Below, piece by piece: positions 8,345 through 18,502 of a DNA stretch of 64,000 nt. This stretch comes from SIG452 sp045631485 (GTDB taxonomy: Bacteria; Bacillota; Clostridia; UMGS1840). Every line of letters starts with the position of its first letter. Position 1 is the first letter of the stretch. The position numbers were made by a program, and so were the translations under genes. The notes under the pieces were generated by a model. It was given only the letters and a program-made list of their open reading frames with translations, did not search any database and was not told the origin of the DNA. The stretch spans positions 124,001 to 188,000 of the forward strand of contig JAZQUU010000039.1 of NCBI GenBank assembly GCA_045631485.1, read 5' to 3'.

Positions 8345-10333
8345 CTAGCGTTCAAATTTGGTTTCAATGGTGGTTTTGGAAAAACTGATAAAAAGAGGTC
8401 TGCCGTGAGGACAAGTAGTTTTTCCGTTTAGAGAAAATGCTTCTTTGGTGAGTTCTTCCATCTGATACATAGACAACTCGGTATTTGCCTTCACACTCAT
8501 TTTGCAGGCTACCAAAAACAACAGTCTTAAATTGAAGTTTTCGGGCAATACCTTTCCGCTTTTCTTAATTTCTTCCAAGATTTCATATAATAATTTTTCA
8601 ATATTTCTTTCTTTCACTTCGCAGGGGATTTCTCTCACCACAATGGAATTATCGGAGAAATCGTCTGCCATAATACCCACATTTTGCAAGAGTTCCAAAT
8701 GCTCTAAAAGCAGTCTGTAATCGGTGGGAGCGAATTCAATAATCTTAGGCACCATCAGAAGTTGAGAATGTACCTCTCTCTCTACCATCTGACGGTGTAT
8801 TTTTTCATAATTTAACCGTTCGTGAGCGGCGTGTTGGTCTAAAAGAAGCAGTTCTTCCCCTTTTTCAATGAGGATATAGGAAGAAAATACTTGCCCGATC
8901 ACACGGAAATTTTCCTGAATTTCTTCCGGTTCTTCTGCAATTATTTCTGTTGTTCCCGAAATTTTTGGTTCCTCGGGAATGACTTCTGCAATTTTTTCAA
9001 CAACAATCGGTTCTTCTTTTACTTCTTCTGCTTCTTTTGTTACTTTTTTGATTTCACTTATGTCTTCTGTATTTTTTTGGGGTTCCTCTTTTTTGGGAAT
9101 CACAATTTCATTGATAATGGGTTCTTTTTTTACGGTGATAGTCGGTTTTTCGTCGGATTTTGATTCTCTTAAAAAGGTGAAATCATTCACCTGATTAAAA
9201 ATCGGTTCCTGCTTTCTGGGTGCTTCTTTTTTGACGGGTGCAGCTTCTTTGGATAAAAAGGAGCTTTGTTGATAAGTCTTAGGCTCTTCATATTGCACTG
9301 CCTTAGAGACAGCAATTGGAACCGTTTTGGTTTCTTTGACATACAATTTTGCTTCCAAAGCATCTTTCACAGAATGATACAGAGCATCATAAATACTCTG
9401 CTCATCGGAAAATTTCACTTCCGCCTTTTGGGGATGCACATTCACATCACACAAACTGTAATCCACACGGATATCCAATGCACAAAAAGGATATTTGCCT
9501 TGTGCCATTTTCTGAAAATAAGCATTTTCCAACGCCTGAATCATAATTCTTGATTTGCAAACTCTTCCGTTGACGCTGAAATTTTCAAATTTACGGGTGG
9601 GTCTTGCCAAATTGGGAGACCCAACACATCCTGTAATGGTAACACCGTTTTTTTCGGCATCTACCATAATTAACTGCTCCGACAATTGACTTCCGTACAC
9701 CGCATAAACTGCAGAACGAATATCGTTATCCCCTTTGGAGTAATACACCTGACGTCCGTCTTTTATAAATTTAATGGACAAATGAGGATTGGATAAAATA
9801 AGCCGTGCCAAAATTTCTTCGATATAGGCACCTTCGGTAGCATCTTTTTTTAAGAATTTAAGTCTGGCAGGCGTATTATAAAATAAATTTTCCACGGTGA
9901 TTTTCGTGCCGACAGGACAACCGATATCTTCCACCGTTGTTACCTCTCCGCCTTCGCAGACCAACATCGTGCCGGAAACAGATTCTTCTTTACGGGTGAT
10001 GATTGTCACTTTGGAAACCGCACTGATACTTGCCAATGCTTCGCCACGAAATCCCATGGTAGAAATAGAAAACAAATCTTCCTTGGTTTTTAGTTTGCTT
10101 GTGGCATAACGAACTACCGAGAGGACTGCATCCTCACGGTCCATACCACTGCCGTCATCTGTAACACAAATTCGTTTTTTACCGCCTTCCGAAATTTCCA
10201 CGGTAATTCTGCCGGCACCGGCGTCTTTTGCATTTTCAAATAATTCCTTAACTACCGAAGACGGGCGTTCTACCACCTCGCCTGCGGCAATCATATCGGA
10301 AAGTAATCGGTCTAATACGTGAATGGTTCCCAT
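8345..10333 (-). CDS. mutL: DNA mismatch repair endonuclease MutL
   Basis: Couples mismatch recognition by MutS to strand incision. The N-terminal GHKL ATPase holds the ELFENAKDAG, DDGSGM and GFRGEALASI motifs (residues about 30-100). The C-terminal dimerisation domain carries DQHAAHERLNYE, the DQHAxxExxxxE metal motif of endonuclease-type MutL, plus ACKMSVKA and CPHGRP. An unusually acidic, Lys/Glu/Pro-rich linker of roughly 130 residues joins them. At 662 residues it is within range. The first ATPase motif reads ENAKDAG where ENSxDAG is common. Confidence 0.97.
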   Translation of the reverse strand: MGTIHVLDRLLSDMIAAGEVVERPSSVVKELFENAKDAGAGRITVEISEGGKKRICVTDDGSGMDREDAVLSVVRYATSKLKTKEDLFSISTMGFRGEALASISAVSKVTIITRKEESVSGTMLVCEGGEVTTVEDIGCPVGTKITVENLFYNTPARLKFLKKDATEGAYIEEILARLILSNPHLSIKFIKDGRQVYYSKGDNDIRSAVYAVYGSQLSEQLIMVDAEKNGVTITGCVGSPNLARPTRKFENFSVNGRVCKSRIMIQALENAYFQKMAQGKYPFCALDIRVDYSLCDVNVHPQKAEVKFSDEQSIYDALYHSVKDALEAKLYVKETKTVPIAVSKAVQYEEPKTYQQSSFLSKEAAPVKKEAPRKQEPIFNQVNDFTFLRESKSDEKPTITVKKEPIINEIVIPKKEEPQKNTEDISEIKKVTKEAEEVKEEPIVVEKIAEVIPEEPKISGTTEIIAEEPEEIQENFRVIGQVFSSYILIEKGEELLLLDQHAAHERLNYEKIHRQMVEREVHSQLLMVPKIIEFAPTDYRLLLEHLELLQNVGIMADDFSDNSIVVREIPCEVKERNIEKLLYEILEEIKKSGKVLPENFNLRLLFLVACKMSVKANTELSMYQMEELTKEAFSLNGKTTCPHGRPLFISFSKTTIETKFER

Positions 10334-10345
10334 AAGTACTCCTGT

Positions 10346-12967
10346 TTAGATTTTTTTCGCTTCATTTACCAGGTTATTTAATAAATTCAATGCTTCTAAG
10401 GGGGTTAATGTGGTTACATCGGTTTTCTTAAGTTCTTCCACAAGATTCATGGATAAAATTCCTGCAAAGGATTGGTTGTCTTCTGTTTGCAAAACAGCTT
10501 TGGGAGCAAGTTGCATTTCAGTTTTCTCTCCCTCTAAATCACGAACCAATTCCTGAGCACGCTTAATCACCTGGTTGGGAATACCTGCTAATTTGGCAAC
10601 CTCAACCCCGTAACTGTCATCAGCGCCACCCTCAATAATACGACGGAGAAAAGTAATATCATCCCCACGTTTTTTTACTGCAACACAATAATTTTTCACG
10701 GGAGTCATTTTTTCTTCCAACTGCGTAAGCTCATGATAATGTGTTGCAAATAAAGTTTTGGCGCCGATTTTTTCACAAATATATTCTACCACCGCCCAAG
10801 CGATGGACAAACCGTCATAGGTACTTGTCCCACGTCCGATTTCATCCAAAATTACCAAACTGTTCTTGGTGGCATTTTTTAAGATGGTGGACACCTCGGT
10901 CATTTCCACCATAAAAGTGGATTGTCCCATTGCCAAATCATCGGAGGCACCCACTCGGGTGAACACCTTATCCAACACGGTCAGAGAAGCAAATTTCGCA
11001 GGGACAAAAGAACCCATTTGTGCCATAATGCAAATTAAGGCAACCTGACGCATATAAGTAGATTTTCCTGCCATATTGGGGCCTGTAATAATGGCAAAAT
11101 GCTGCTTTTCGCTTAATTTGGTATCATTTGATACAAATAAAATATCACGTCTTGCCTGCTCCACAACGGGATGTCTGCCATCTAAAATTTCTATCTGATT
11201 TTGAGAATTAAATTCCGGTTTCACATAATTGTGTTTTAGGGCGGTTTCATAGAAAGAACCAAGCACATCTAAATAACTGATGAGATCAGCGGTCTTTTTG
11301 ATTCGTTCAGAGTTATTGAAAATCATTTCCCGAATCTGGCAGAACACTTGATATTCCAGCTCGGTAATTTTTTCTTCCGCACTTAAGAGCACTTCTTCAA
11401 TTTCTTTTAATTCTCCTGTGATATAACGCTCACAGTTAGCTAAGGTTTGTTTTCTGATAAAATAATCAGGCACCAAATCCTGGTAGGATTTGGTGACTTC
11501 GATATAGTAACCGAATACTTTGTTATAGCCGGTTTTTAATTTGGCAATTCCGGTCTTTTCCCGTTCTTTGTTTTCTAATTCCAGTAAAATTGTTTTACTG
11601 TTTTTCTTCATTGCACGGATTTTGTCAATTTCTTCGTGATAGCCTTCCTTGATGATATCTCCTTCACGGATAGTTAAAGGAGCATCTTCGGAAATGGATG
11701 CATCAATTTCCGAAAAAATATCTTCCAAAGAATCCCAATCACGAACCATCTGTTTCCATAAAGTGGATTGGAAACGGCTTACAATTTCTTTTAAGTCGGG
11801 AAGCACTCTGAAAGAATCACGAAGTGCCAATAAATCTCTGCCGTTAACCGTTTTTAAAGAAATTTTGGAGAGAAGTCTTTCCACATCTCGAATTTCTTTT
11901 AAATGGGTACGAATTGCATCCGCATCAGGTTGATTGCGGGTTAATTCCTCCACCGCATCCAAACGGCGTTCAATTTCAGCTCGATTTACCAAAGGACGCT
12001 CGATAAAGCGTTTTAACATTCTGGCGCCCATGGAGGTTTTAGTTTCATCCAGCACGCCAAACAAGGAACCCTGACGCTTTTTATCCCGCATGGTTTCGGT
12101 TAGTTCCAAGTTTCGTTTGGCGCAATCGTCAATTTCTAAAAAGCTTTTGGCGTCATAATAATCAAATTCACTGATATGGCGAAGCTCGGTTTTCTGAGTT
12201 TTATCAATATAGTAAAGACAAGCCGCTAAGGAAAAATAAGAAAGCTCTTTTTTAATAAGTTCGTCTTTCTTTTCCCAAAAAGATTCAAAACGACGAGAGA
12301 GGGTTTCTTCCACGCCGGAAAAACTGTAAATAGAATCATCCATCGTTTCAAAACGGGTGTTGATTCTTTCTTTTACGGAAGAAAGGAAGGTTTTATGTAT
12401 CAACGCTTCGGAATTTACCAAAATTTCCGCAGGCGCATACTTAATCAGCTCGCTACTCAGATGGGAAATAAAATCATTGCCGATAAATTCGGTGGTGGAA
12501 ACATCCCCAGTAGTAATATCGGCAAAGGTAACCCCCGCCCCGTTTTTGGTAAGATATGCAGATGCTAAATAATGGTTGGATTTTTCGTCCAATGCATTGG
12601 TATCGGAAAAGGTGCCGGGAGTAATGATTCTTACCACAGCACGTTCCACAATGCCTTTTGCGGCTTTGGGGTCTGTCACCTGCTCGCAGATAGCAACCTT
12701 ATAACCTTTTTTAATGAGTCGGGAAATGTATGTTTCGGCACTGTGATAAGGAACGCCGCACATAGGTGCTCGTTCCTCCTGACCGCAATCTCTTCCCGTC
12801 AGCGTGATTTCAAGTTCTCTGGATGCGGTAATGGCATCGGAGAAAAACATTTCATAAAAATCGCCTAACCGAAAAAACAACAAAGTATCTTCGTAATCTT
12901 TTTTGATTTGGAAATACTGCTGCATCATCGGGGATAATTTTTCTATCTGCATAATAAATTCATCCAT
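10346..12967 (-). CDS. mutS: DNA mismatch repair protein MutS
   Basis: Recognises base mismatches and small loops as a dimer. The 873-residue protein has the mismatch-binding FYEMF motif near residue 37, the connector, lever and clamp domains, and the ABC-type ATPase with Walker A GPNMAGKST (about 620), a DEIGRGTSTYDG block and the ATHYHEL switch. The downstream neighbour is mutL (12 bp), as usual. The annotated ATG is preceded by AGGATGG at short spacing; an internal ATG five codons later is an alternative. Confidence 0.97.
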   Translation of the reverse strand: MDEFIMQIEKLSPMMQQYFQIKKDYEDTLLFFRLGDFYEMFFSDAITASRELEITLTGRDCGQEERAPMCGVPYHSAETYISRLIKKGYKVAICEQVTDPKAAKGIVERAVVRIITPGTFSDTNALDEKSNHYLASAYLTKNGAGVTFADITTGDVSTTEFIGNDFISHLSSELIKYAPAEILVNSEALIHKTFLSSVKERINTRFETMDDSIYSFSGVEETLSRRFESFWEKKDELIKKELSYFSLAACLYYIDKTQKTELRHISEFDYYDAKSFLEIDDCAKRNLELTETMRDKKRQGSLFGVLDETKTSMGARMLKRFIERPLVNRAEIERRLDAVEELTRNQPDADAIRTHLKEIRDVERLLSKISLKTVNGRDLLALRDSFRVLPDLKEIVSRFQSTLWKQMVRDWDSLEDIFSEIDASISEDAPLTIREGDIIKEGYHEEIDKIRAMKKNSKTILLELENKEREKTGIAKLKTGYNKVFGYYIEVTKSYQDLVPDYFIRKQTLANCERYITGELKEIEEVLLSAEEKITELEYQVFCQIREMIFNNSERIKKTADLISYLDVLGSFYETALKHNYVKPEFNSQNQIEILDGRHPVVEQARRDILFVSNDTKLSEKQHFAIITGPNMAGKSTYMRQVALICIMAQMGSFVPAKFASLTVLDKVFTRVGASDDLAMGQSTFMVEMTEVSTILKNATKNSLVILDEIGRGTSTYDGLSIAWAVVEYICEKIGAKTLFATHYHELTQLEEKMTPVKNYCVAVKKRGDDITFLRRIIEGGADDSYGVEVAKLAGIPNQVIKRAQELVRDLEGEKTEMQLAPKAVLQTEDNQSFAGILSMNLVEELKKTDVTTLTPLEALNLLNNLVNEAKKI

Positions 12968-12973
12968 CCTGTT

Positions 12974-14377
12974 CTAACATTCCTGAATGCCCACTAAGGA
13001 CCAGGACATTACTTCGGTAACTTTAACCGTGACAAAATCGCCTTCTTTAACATCAGTTTTGGCTTTGTAGTTAATCACCTTGTTGGTGGTGGTTCTGCCC
13101 TGACGCATTTCGGGATTGTTTTTACTTAGGCCTTCATCAATAATTTCGTAGGCATTATTAAGATATGCTTCGTTGGCCTCACGGCAAATTTCTGTTTGCG
13201 CCTCTAAAAGTTCATTAAAATTCTTTAATTTTTCTTCGTAGGTTCTCGGGTCATCCATCAATGCCGCTTTGGTATCTTTTCTGGGAGAATAGATAAAGGT
13301 AAATAAATTATCAAAACGAACCTCACGAATTAAAGATAAGGTATCATAAAATTCTTCTTCGGTTTCTCCCGGGAATCCCACGATAACATCGGAAGTTAAG
13401 GCAATATCGGGAACTGCCGCTCTGATTTTGGAAACTAAGCTAAGATAATCTTCACGGGTATAACGGCGGTTCATTTCCTTTAACACACGGTTATTTCCTG
13501 CCTGAAACGGCAAGTGCAAACTGTTGCAGATTTTTTTGTTTGCTCCCATTACCGCTATCAGTTTATCGGTTAAATCCTTGGGATGAGAGGTCACAAAGCG
13601 CACACGCTTAATCTGATCAATTTGGCAGATTGCAGCTAACAAATCAGGAAAATCCAAGTCATTTTGTAAATCCTTGCCGTAGGAATTTACATTCTGCCCG
13701 AGTAGAGTCACTTCTTTTAATCCCTTTTCGCAAAGGGTGTTGATTTCTTTTAAAATATCTTCGGATTTACGGCTCCGCTCCCTGCCTCGAGTGTAAGGAA
13801 CCACGCAGTAGGTGCAAAAATTATTGCATCCGTACATAATGGGAATAGATGCCTTATACCACTTGTCATATACAACGGGAACCCCCTCTGCAATCACGCC
13901 GTCAACAGAATCTACGGAGAACACCCGTTCCCGTTCGGTTAACACATGGTGAAGCATTTTTGGAAATTCGTGAATGACATGAGTGCCAAATACCATATCC
14001 ACAAAAGGAAAAGTCTTTTTGATACGTTCGCTGGCGTGAGATTGCTGCATTAAGCACCCGCAAACACCGATTACCATATCGGGATTTTTTTTCTTTTTGG
14101 CTTTTAAGGTGCCCACTTTACCGTACACCTTCACTTCTGCATTTTCACGAACAGAACAAGTGTTGTAAATCACCAAATCGGCATTTTTTTCGTCGGTTCC
14201 CTTTTGGTAACCCATTTCAAAAAGCATGGCATAAAGCTTGTCCGAATCGGTTTCGTTCTGAGCACAACCGTATGTAACCACCACGGCAGTTTTATTGGTC
14301 CCCTCATTTTTTAAGCGGACATTTTTCATATATTCTTTTTGGGTATCTATTATTTCCCGGGAAATAAACTCTATCAC
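12974..14377 (-). CDS. miaB: tRNA-2-methylthio-N6-dimethylallyladenosine synthase MiaB
   Basis: Radical-SAM methylthiotransferase acting on position 37 of tRNA after MiaA. The N-terminal UPF0004 domain has three cysteines (TYGCAQN, YNTCSVREN, GVCGCLMQQ) for an auxiliary 4Fe-4S cluster. The radical-SAM motif CNNFCTYC is near residue 190. A C-terminal TRAM domain ends the 467-residue protein. It overlaps the upstream methyltransferase gene by 4 bp, which suggests translational coupling. Confidence 0.97.
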   Translation of the reverse strand: MIEFISREIIDTQKEYMKNVRLKNEGTNKTAVVVTYGCAQNETDSDKLYAMLFEMGYQKGTDEKNADLVIYNTCSVRENAEVKVYGKVGTLKAKKKKNPDMVIGVCGCLMQQSHASERIKKTFPFVDMVFGTHVIHEFPKMLHHVLTERERVFSVDSVDGVIAEGVPVVYDKWYKASIPIMYGCNNFCTYCVVPYTRGRERSRKSEDILKEINTLCEKGLKEVTLLGQNVNSYGKDLQNDLDFPDLLAAICQIDQIKRVRFVTSHPKDLTDKLIAVMGANKKICNSLHLPFQAGNNRVLKEMNRRYTREDYLSLVSKIRAAVPDIALTSDVIVGFPGETEEEFYDTLSLIREVRFDNLFTFIYSPRKDTKAALMDDPRTYEEKLKNFNELLEAQTEICREANEAYLNNAYEIIDEGLSKNNPEMRQGRTTTNKVINYKAKTDVKEGDFVTVKVTEVMSWSLVGIQEC

Positions 14378-15105
14378 TTTTTTATGCTCCTTATTACAAA
14401 AAATATCCGTTCACTTTTCGAGTGGGCAGGTTTCAGGCTAAATTTATCATAGACACCTTCTACCTTAAATCCGCATTTTTCTGCCGCTTTCGTGATTTCC
14501 GATACGGTGTATCCCCGCTCATAATGCGTTTCGGATACTCGACCGTAGGACCCGTCTTCTTCCTGATAAAAAATATCCAAATCCATGGTTAAAAGACGGT
14601 CTTCATAAGTATTCTGCCATACAAAAAACTCGGTTTTGGTTTCGTCGGTAAAGGTATTGTTCCCTAAAATATGACGAAACTTATAAATGGTGGAAATATC
14701 AAATATGTATAATCCGTCGGGATTTAGGTAATTGTGAACCAGTTTAAAATGCTTGGTTAAATCTTCTTTTGTGAGCAGATAATTCACGCTGTCCAAAGAA
14801 GAATAGCAGGCATCCACCGTGCCATACAACTCAAAATCGGTCATAGACTGATTAAGATATAAAATGGTGTTATCAGGATCTTTCTCTCTGGCAACATCCA
14901 GCATTTCCCAGGAAAAATCCACGCCAATCATTTCATAATCCTTTGCCATCAGACGGGTTAAGGTTCCTGTGCCGCAACAAATATCCAAAACAAGCTTCGG
15001 ATTTAGAGAAAATTTTTCAAATATTTTTTTGTAGTACCGATAAAATTTGCCATAATCAATATCATAGGCAAATTGATCGTAATAATATGAAAAATCCTGA
15101 TACAT
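14374..15105 (-). CDS. Class I SAM-dependent methyltransferase
   Basis: A 243-residue Rossmann-fold methyltransferase. The SAM site is shown by VLDICCGTGTLTRLMA (about residues 39-54), followed by an acidic residue at the end of strand 2 (GVDFS), and by the ACYSSLDSVNYLL block. Family relatives are annotated only as class I or UbiE-type methyltransferases, so the substrate is unknown. It lies between the PFK and miaB genes, overlapping miaB by 4 bp. Confidence 0.85.
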   Translation of the reverse strand: MYQDFSYYYDQFAYDIDYGKFYRYYKKIFEKFSLNPKLVLDICCGTGTLTRLMAKDYEMIGVDFSWEMLDVAREKDPDNTILYLNQSMTDFELYGTVDACYSSLDSVNYLLTKEDLTKHFKLVHNYLNPDGLYIFDISTIYKFRHILGNNTFTDETKTEFFVWQNTYEDRLLTMDLDIFYQEEDGSYGRVSETHYERGYTVSEITKAAEKCGFKVEGVYDKFSLKPAHSKSERIFFVIRSIKK

Positions 15106-15119
15106 TTTTTTAAAAATTC

Positions 15120-16322
15120 CTATCTGTATAAATGTTTGGGAAGTCCGTTTTCACCATAGATAACATTCACTTCCCCTGCGATTAACGGTTTTAAGTAGGT
15201 AATAAGTTCTTCTCCTACGTCATTTCCGTTTAGAATCCATTCGGTGGGAACACATTTTTCAATGTTGGCACTTTTATGAATATCTGCAGATTCAATTTTC
15301 ATTTCATAGGGAGCATCGGAGGTTCTTACAAACACCATCATTTCTCCGCTATGACCGGATATTGCACATTTCACACCTGCTTCACCGATGGCAAATGCTT
15401 CCGAAATATCGGTTTTGGATAAAAGATGTGCTGCACAACGTTGGCATACATTTAATTCCACACTTCTTGCTTTGCAGCCGATTTCATTTTTCACAAGGTT
15501 TTCCAATGCTTTTCCTGCACCGCTTAACATCGCGTGTCCGAAAGAATCGGTTGCACTTGTTCCGCCTTCGCAAATTAAGGTTCCCTTTTCATCGTGAATC
15601 CCTTCGGAAGCGGCAACAATTACCTGATGGATACCCTTTTCAAATAAGGCTTTGATATCATTTACAAACCGGTCTTTTGAAAATGCAACTTCAGGCAAAT
15701 AAATCAGATGGGGTGCATTGCGATGCTCATTTCTTGCCAAAGCAGCTGCACCGGTCAACCAACCTGCATGACGTCCCATAATTTCCACAATGGTGACGGA
15801 TTTTAAGTCATACACCATACTGTCTTCTGCAATTTCTGCCACGGTGGTTGCCACATATTTTGCGGCAGAACCAAAACCGGGGGTATGGTCGGTAATGGCA
15901 AGGTCATTATCAATCGTTTTTGGTACACCAATGATTTTTACATCGGACCCGTGTTCTTTCGCGTAATCTGATAATTTGCAAACGGTATCCATGGAGTCGT
16001 TTCCGCCAATATAGAGGAAATATCCAATGTTATATTCTTTAAAAAAGGAAAAAATTTGTTGGTAAATTTCGGGGTTTTCCAAACAATCGGGGAGTTTTTT
16101 CCGACAAGAGCCGAGATATGCTGCGGGGGTTTGTTTTAAAATGTTCAAATCAATGTTGTTAAGCTCCTTAAGATTGTCACTTAACACACCTTCAATGCCG
16201 TTAACGGCACCGTAAATTTTATCAATGTCTTCCCGGTTTCGTGCACCGTTAATCACACCTGCCAAGCTGGCATTGATTGCCGCAGTAGGTCCTCCTGATT
16301 GTGCTACCAACAAATTCTTCAT
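15120..16322 (-). CDS. pfp: 6-phosphofructokinase, pyrophosphate-dependent type
   Basis: Phosphorylates fructose 6-phosphate in glycolysis. The phosphoryl-donor motif reads GGNDS (about residues 106-110) and the catalytic loop reads PKTIDND (about 134-140). ATP enzymes have GGDGS and PGTIDND; an Asp in the first and a Lys in the second are the known marks of PPi use, so this enzyme probably uses pyrophosphate and is reversible. The MGRHAGWL substrate block is present. The ATG at 16322 is chosen because GGAGG sits 6 bases upstream; a TTG four codons earlier would lie inside the ribosome site. Confidence 0.88.
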   Translation of the reverse strand: MKNLLVAQSGGPTAAINASLAGVINGARNREDIDKIYGAVNGIEGVLSDNLKELNNIDLNILKQTPAAYLGSCRKKLPDCLENPEIYQQIFSFFKEYNIGYFLYIGGNDSMDTVCKLSDYAKEHGSDVKIIGVPKTIDNDLAITDHTPGFGSAAKYVATTVAEIAEDSMVYDLKSVTIVEIMGRHAGWLTGAAALARNEHRNAPHLIYLPEVAFSKDRFVNDIKALFEKGIHQVIVAASEGIHDEKGTLICEGGTSATDSFGHAMLSGAGKALENLVKNEIGCKARSVELNVCQRCAAHLLSKTDISEAFAIGEAGVKCAISGHSGEMMVFVRTSDAPYEMKIESADIHKSANIEKCVPTEWILNGNDVGEELITYLKPLIAGEVNVIYGENGLPKHLYR

Positions 16323-16442
16323 AATGTCCTCCAATGATTATTATATTGATTTTCGATATCTTATTTCATAAATTCTTTTTTTGTAATATTCAATAAATTC
16401 GGCAATTACATTTCTTGCCGTATCTGCCCCCTCGACCTTTCT

Positions 16443-17825
16443 CTATAAAAGAGGACTTCCCTCTCTTAAAAAGGTCTGTTTGTCTTGAATAATTTCCAAA
16501 ATATCTCTCATATATCGTTCCGGTTGTTTATCGGTGCGAAGCTTTGAGAATGGTTTTTTGGTGGCAAACTCGGTCAGTTTTGATGTTCCGCCTGCCCCCA
16601 CTGCTATTACAGAAGAAATTTCTTCCATCATAAAAATATTATAAGCACACACTTTTTGATTGCGCATAAAACCAACATTCTCTAACCCTGCCACCGCATT
16701 TTTCTGGCGATAAATATAGTAAGGCTCATAGGTTGGTTCCAACACCTCATAGGAATAACGAAGCATTTTCTCCGCATCCCGGTATTGTTCTTTATCAGAT
16801 TGCATCCGAAGATCGGAAGTTCGTTTCTTACACAAGGTATGCACGGTGATATGCTCGGGAGAAAGGGATAAAATCCCATCCAGTGAATGTTTGAAATCCA
16901 AAAAACTTTCTCCGGGCAAGCCTGCAATCAAATCGGTATTGACCGTCTCAAACGGAAATTTTCGGCTTAATTCATAAGCGTTTAAAAATTCTGCCACGGT
17001 GTGTCGTCTGCCGATTCTGTCTAAGGTTTTCTGATTTAAGGTTTGCGGATTGATACTGATGCGGTTTACTCCCATTTGAGATAACACCGACAATTTTTCA
17101 TAAGTAACGGTATCCGCTCTTCCTGCCTCCACCGAAAACTCCTTTGGTATCTGATAGGATAGCACCGTACCGATTAACTGCTCTAACTGTTTTTCCGTTA
17201 ATACGGTTGGAGTACCGCCACCGATATAAACACTGTTTAAGGTAAGATTACATTCCGCTATGGTTTCCAAAACACCGCGAATTTCCATTAAAAGTGCGGT
17301 GAAATAATCGTCAATCAACAAAGAATATGGTTTTAAATATTCTAAGGTGAAAGAGCAATATCCGCATCTTGACGGGCAAAACGGAATATGAATATAAAGT
17401 GAAATTTCTTTTTTGGATAAAGTATTTACGGTTTTAATTACATGCTCGGCACATTGGGAAGCTACCTTTGCTTTATCGGGAGCAAGAAGATAAACAGAGG
17501 ATAATCCCTCGGTAACATTTTGGCTGAATTTTAAAGCCGTTTGAGAAGGACGAACCCCCGTTAAAATACCAAACGGCAAATCTACCTCTGTTACACGATA
17601 AATTGCACGTTTTAAGGTAAGCAAAATATCGTCTCTGACAATGGGTTCCCGATGTGTTTTATTACCGCAAGTAACTGTTACGGAAGAATCATCCACCTGA
17701 TAGGAAATATCAAGGTCTGCATTTTCACCGTTACAGATAATTTCATCAAAGGGGAAAATCATTTTCAAAAGATGGTAGATCCCGTAGTGGTACGATTCTA
17801 TTTCGTTTTTCAGATTGATGACCAT
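16443..17825 (-). CDS. hemZ: Coproporphyrinogen dehydrogenase HemZ (radical SAM)
   Basis: Radical-SAM protein of the HemN/HemZ group. The cluster motif is CPSRCGYC with Cys150, Cys154 and Cys157, preceded by YIHIPF; GGGTPT and the NPQTLNQ block are also typical. The extra N-terminal domain of about 140 residues distinguishes HemZ from HemN. Length is 460. No other haem genes are in the window, so the physiological substrate is uncertain. It overlaps the upstream hydrolase gene by 16 bp. Confidence 0.88.
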   Translation of the reverse strand: MVINLKNEIESYHYGIYHLLKMIFPFDEIICNGENADLDISYQVDDSSVTVTCGNKTHREPIVRDDILLTLKRAIYRVTEVDLPFGILTGVRPSQTALKFSQNVTEGLSSVYLLAPDKAKVASQCAEHVIKTVNTLSKKEISLYIHIPFCPSRCGYCSFTLEYLKPYSLLIDDYFTALLMEIRGVLETIAECNLTLNSVYIGGGTPTVLTEKQLEQLIGTVLSYQIPKEFSVEAGRADTVTYEKLSVLSQMGVNRISINPQTLNQKTLDRIGRRHTVAEFLNAYELSRKFPFETVNTDLIAGLPGESFLDFKHSLDGILSLSPEHITVHTLCKKRTSDLRMQSDKEQYRDAEKMLRYSYEVLEPTYEPYYIYRQKNAVAGLENVGFMRNQKVCAYNIFMMEEISSVIAVGAGGTSKLTEFATKKPFSKLRTDKQPERYMRDILEIIQDKQTFLREGSPLL

Positions 17826-18442
17826 CTTAGAACCTCGTTTTGTTTCTTTTCCATGCCCACGGTAGTTTCGGTACCGTGCCCTGAATAAATCACGGTGTCG
17901 TCAGGCAAAGAAAAAATACGTTTCGTAATGGAGTGGACTAATTTGGATAAATCCCCTGTGGGAAAATCCCATCTGCCAAGGGTTCCGTAAAACACGGTAT
18001 CCCCGGAAAACAAAATGCCGTGACCGTAAAGACACATTCCGCCCCCTGTATGCCCGGGAGTGTGCATTACAGTAAAAGACAAATCGCCAACCGTAATGAC
18101 ATCCCCCTCTTTTACATAGGAATCTACTTTGGGAATGGAAAAATCGGGGCTGATATATCGGGCAAGGGATAATTCGGGATTTAAAATCAGATCTTTTTCT
18201 TCCTCGTGAGCAATCACTTTTGCGCCTGTTGCTTCTTTAAGTTCGTTCACTGCACCCACATGGTCATAATGACCGTGAGTTAACACAATTTTTTCAACCG
18301 TCAGTTGAAGGTCTGTAATCACCTTCAAAATACGATTGCAATCATCTCCGGGGTCAACCACGAGACAACGCCCGTTCTTATCCCAAATAAGATGACAATT
18401 TTCTTCAATATTCCCTGTGATAACTGTTTGAATCTTCATCAT
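17810..18442 (-). CDS. MBL-fold metallo-hydrolase (glyoxalase II-like)
   Basis: A 210-residue metallo-beta-lactamase-fold hydrolase. The two-metal motif HGHYDH is at residues 56-61 (THGHYDHVGA). A second His lies in HTPGHTGG, a bridging Asp in GDTVF and the last His in SGHGTET. Size and motif spacing match the YcbL/GloB-like group that hydrolyses thioesters such as S-lactoylglutathione; the real substrate is unknown. It is the first gene after a good promoter, and hemZ is read with it (16-bp overlap). Confidence 0.88.
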   Translation of the reverse strand: MMKIQTVITGNIEENCHLIWDKNGRCLVVDPGDDCNRILKVITDLQLTVEKIVLTHGHYDHVGAVNELKEATGAKVIAHEEEKDLILNPELSLARYISPDFSIPKVDSYVKEGDVITVGDLSFTVMHTPGHTGGGMCLYGHGILFSGDTVFYGTLGRWDFPTGDLSKLVHSITKRIFSLPDDTVIYSGHGTETTVGMEKKQNEVLRWSSI

Positions 18443-18502
18443 AAATCCCTCAAAAAATCAGCAAATGAACACACTTCACCAATTATATTTTTTCTATCTT
18501 AT

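Noticed and set aside
8891..9194. Plus-strand Phe/Ser-rich open frames opposite mutL
   Set aside because: Mirror image of the Lys/Glu-rich MutL linker; no ribosome site and no plausible protein.
16341..16442. 34 sense codons in frame after the hemZ TAG stop, reading like a charged helix
   Set aside because: HemZ already ends with its usual C-terminal segment, there is no start codon in the stretch, and an open run of this length is expected by chance. Worth a glance only if relatives encode the same extension.
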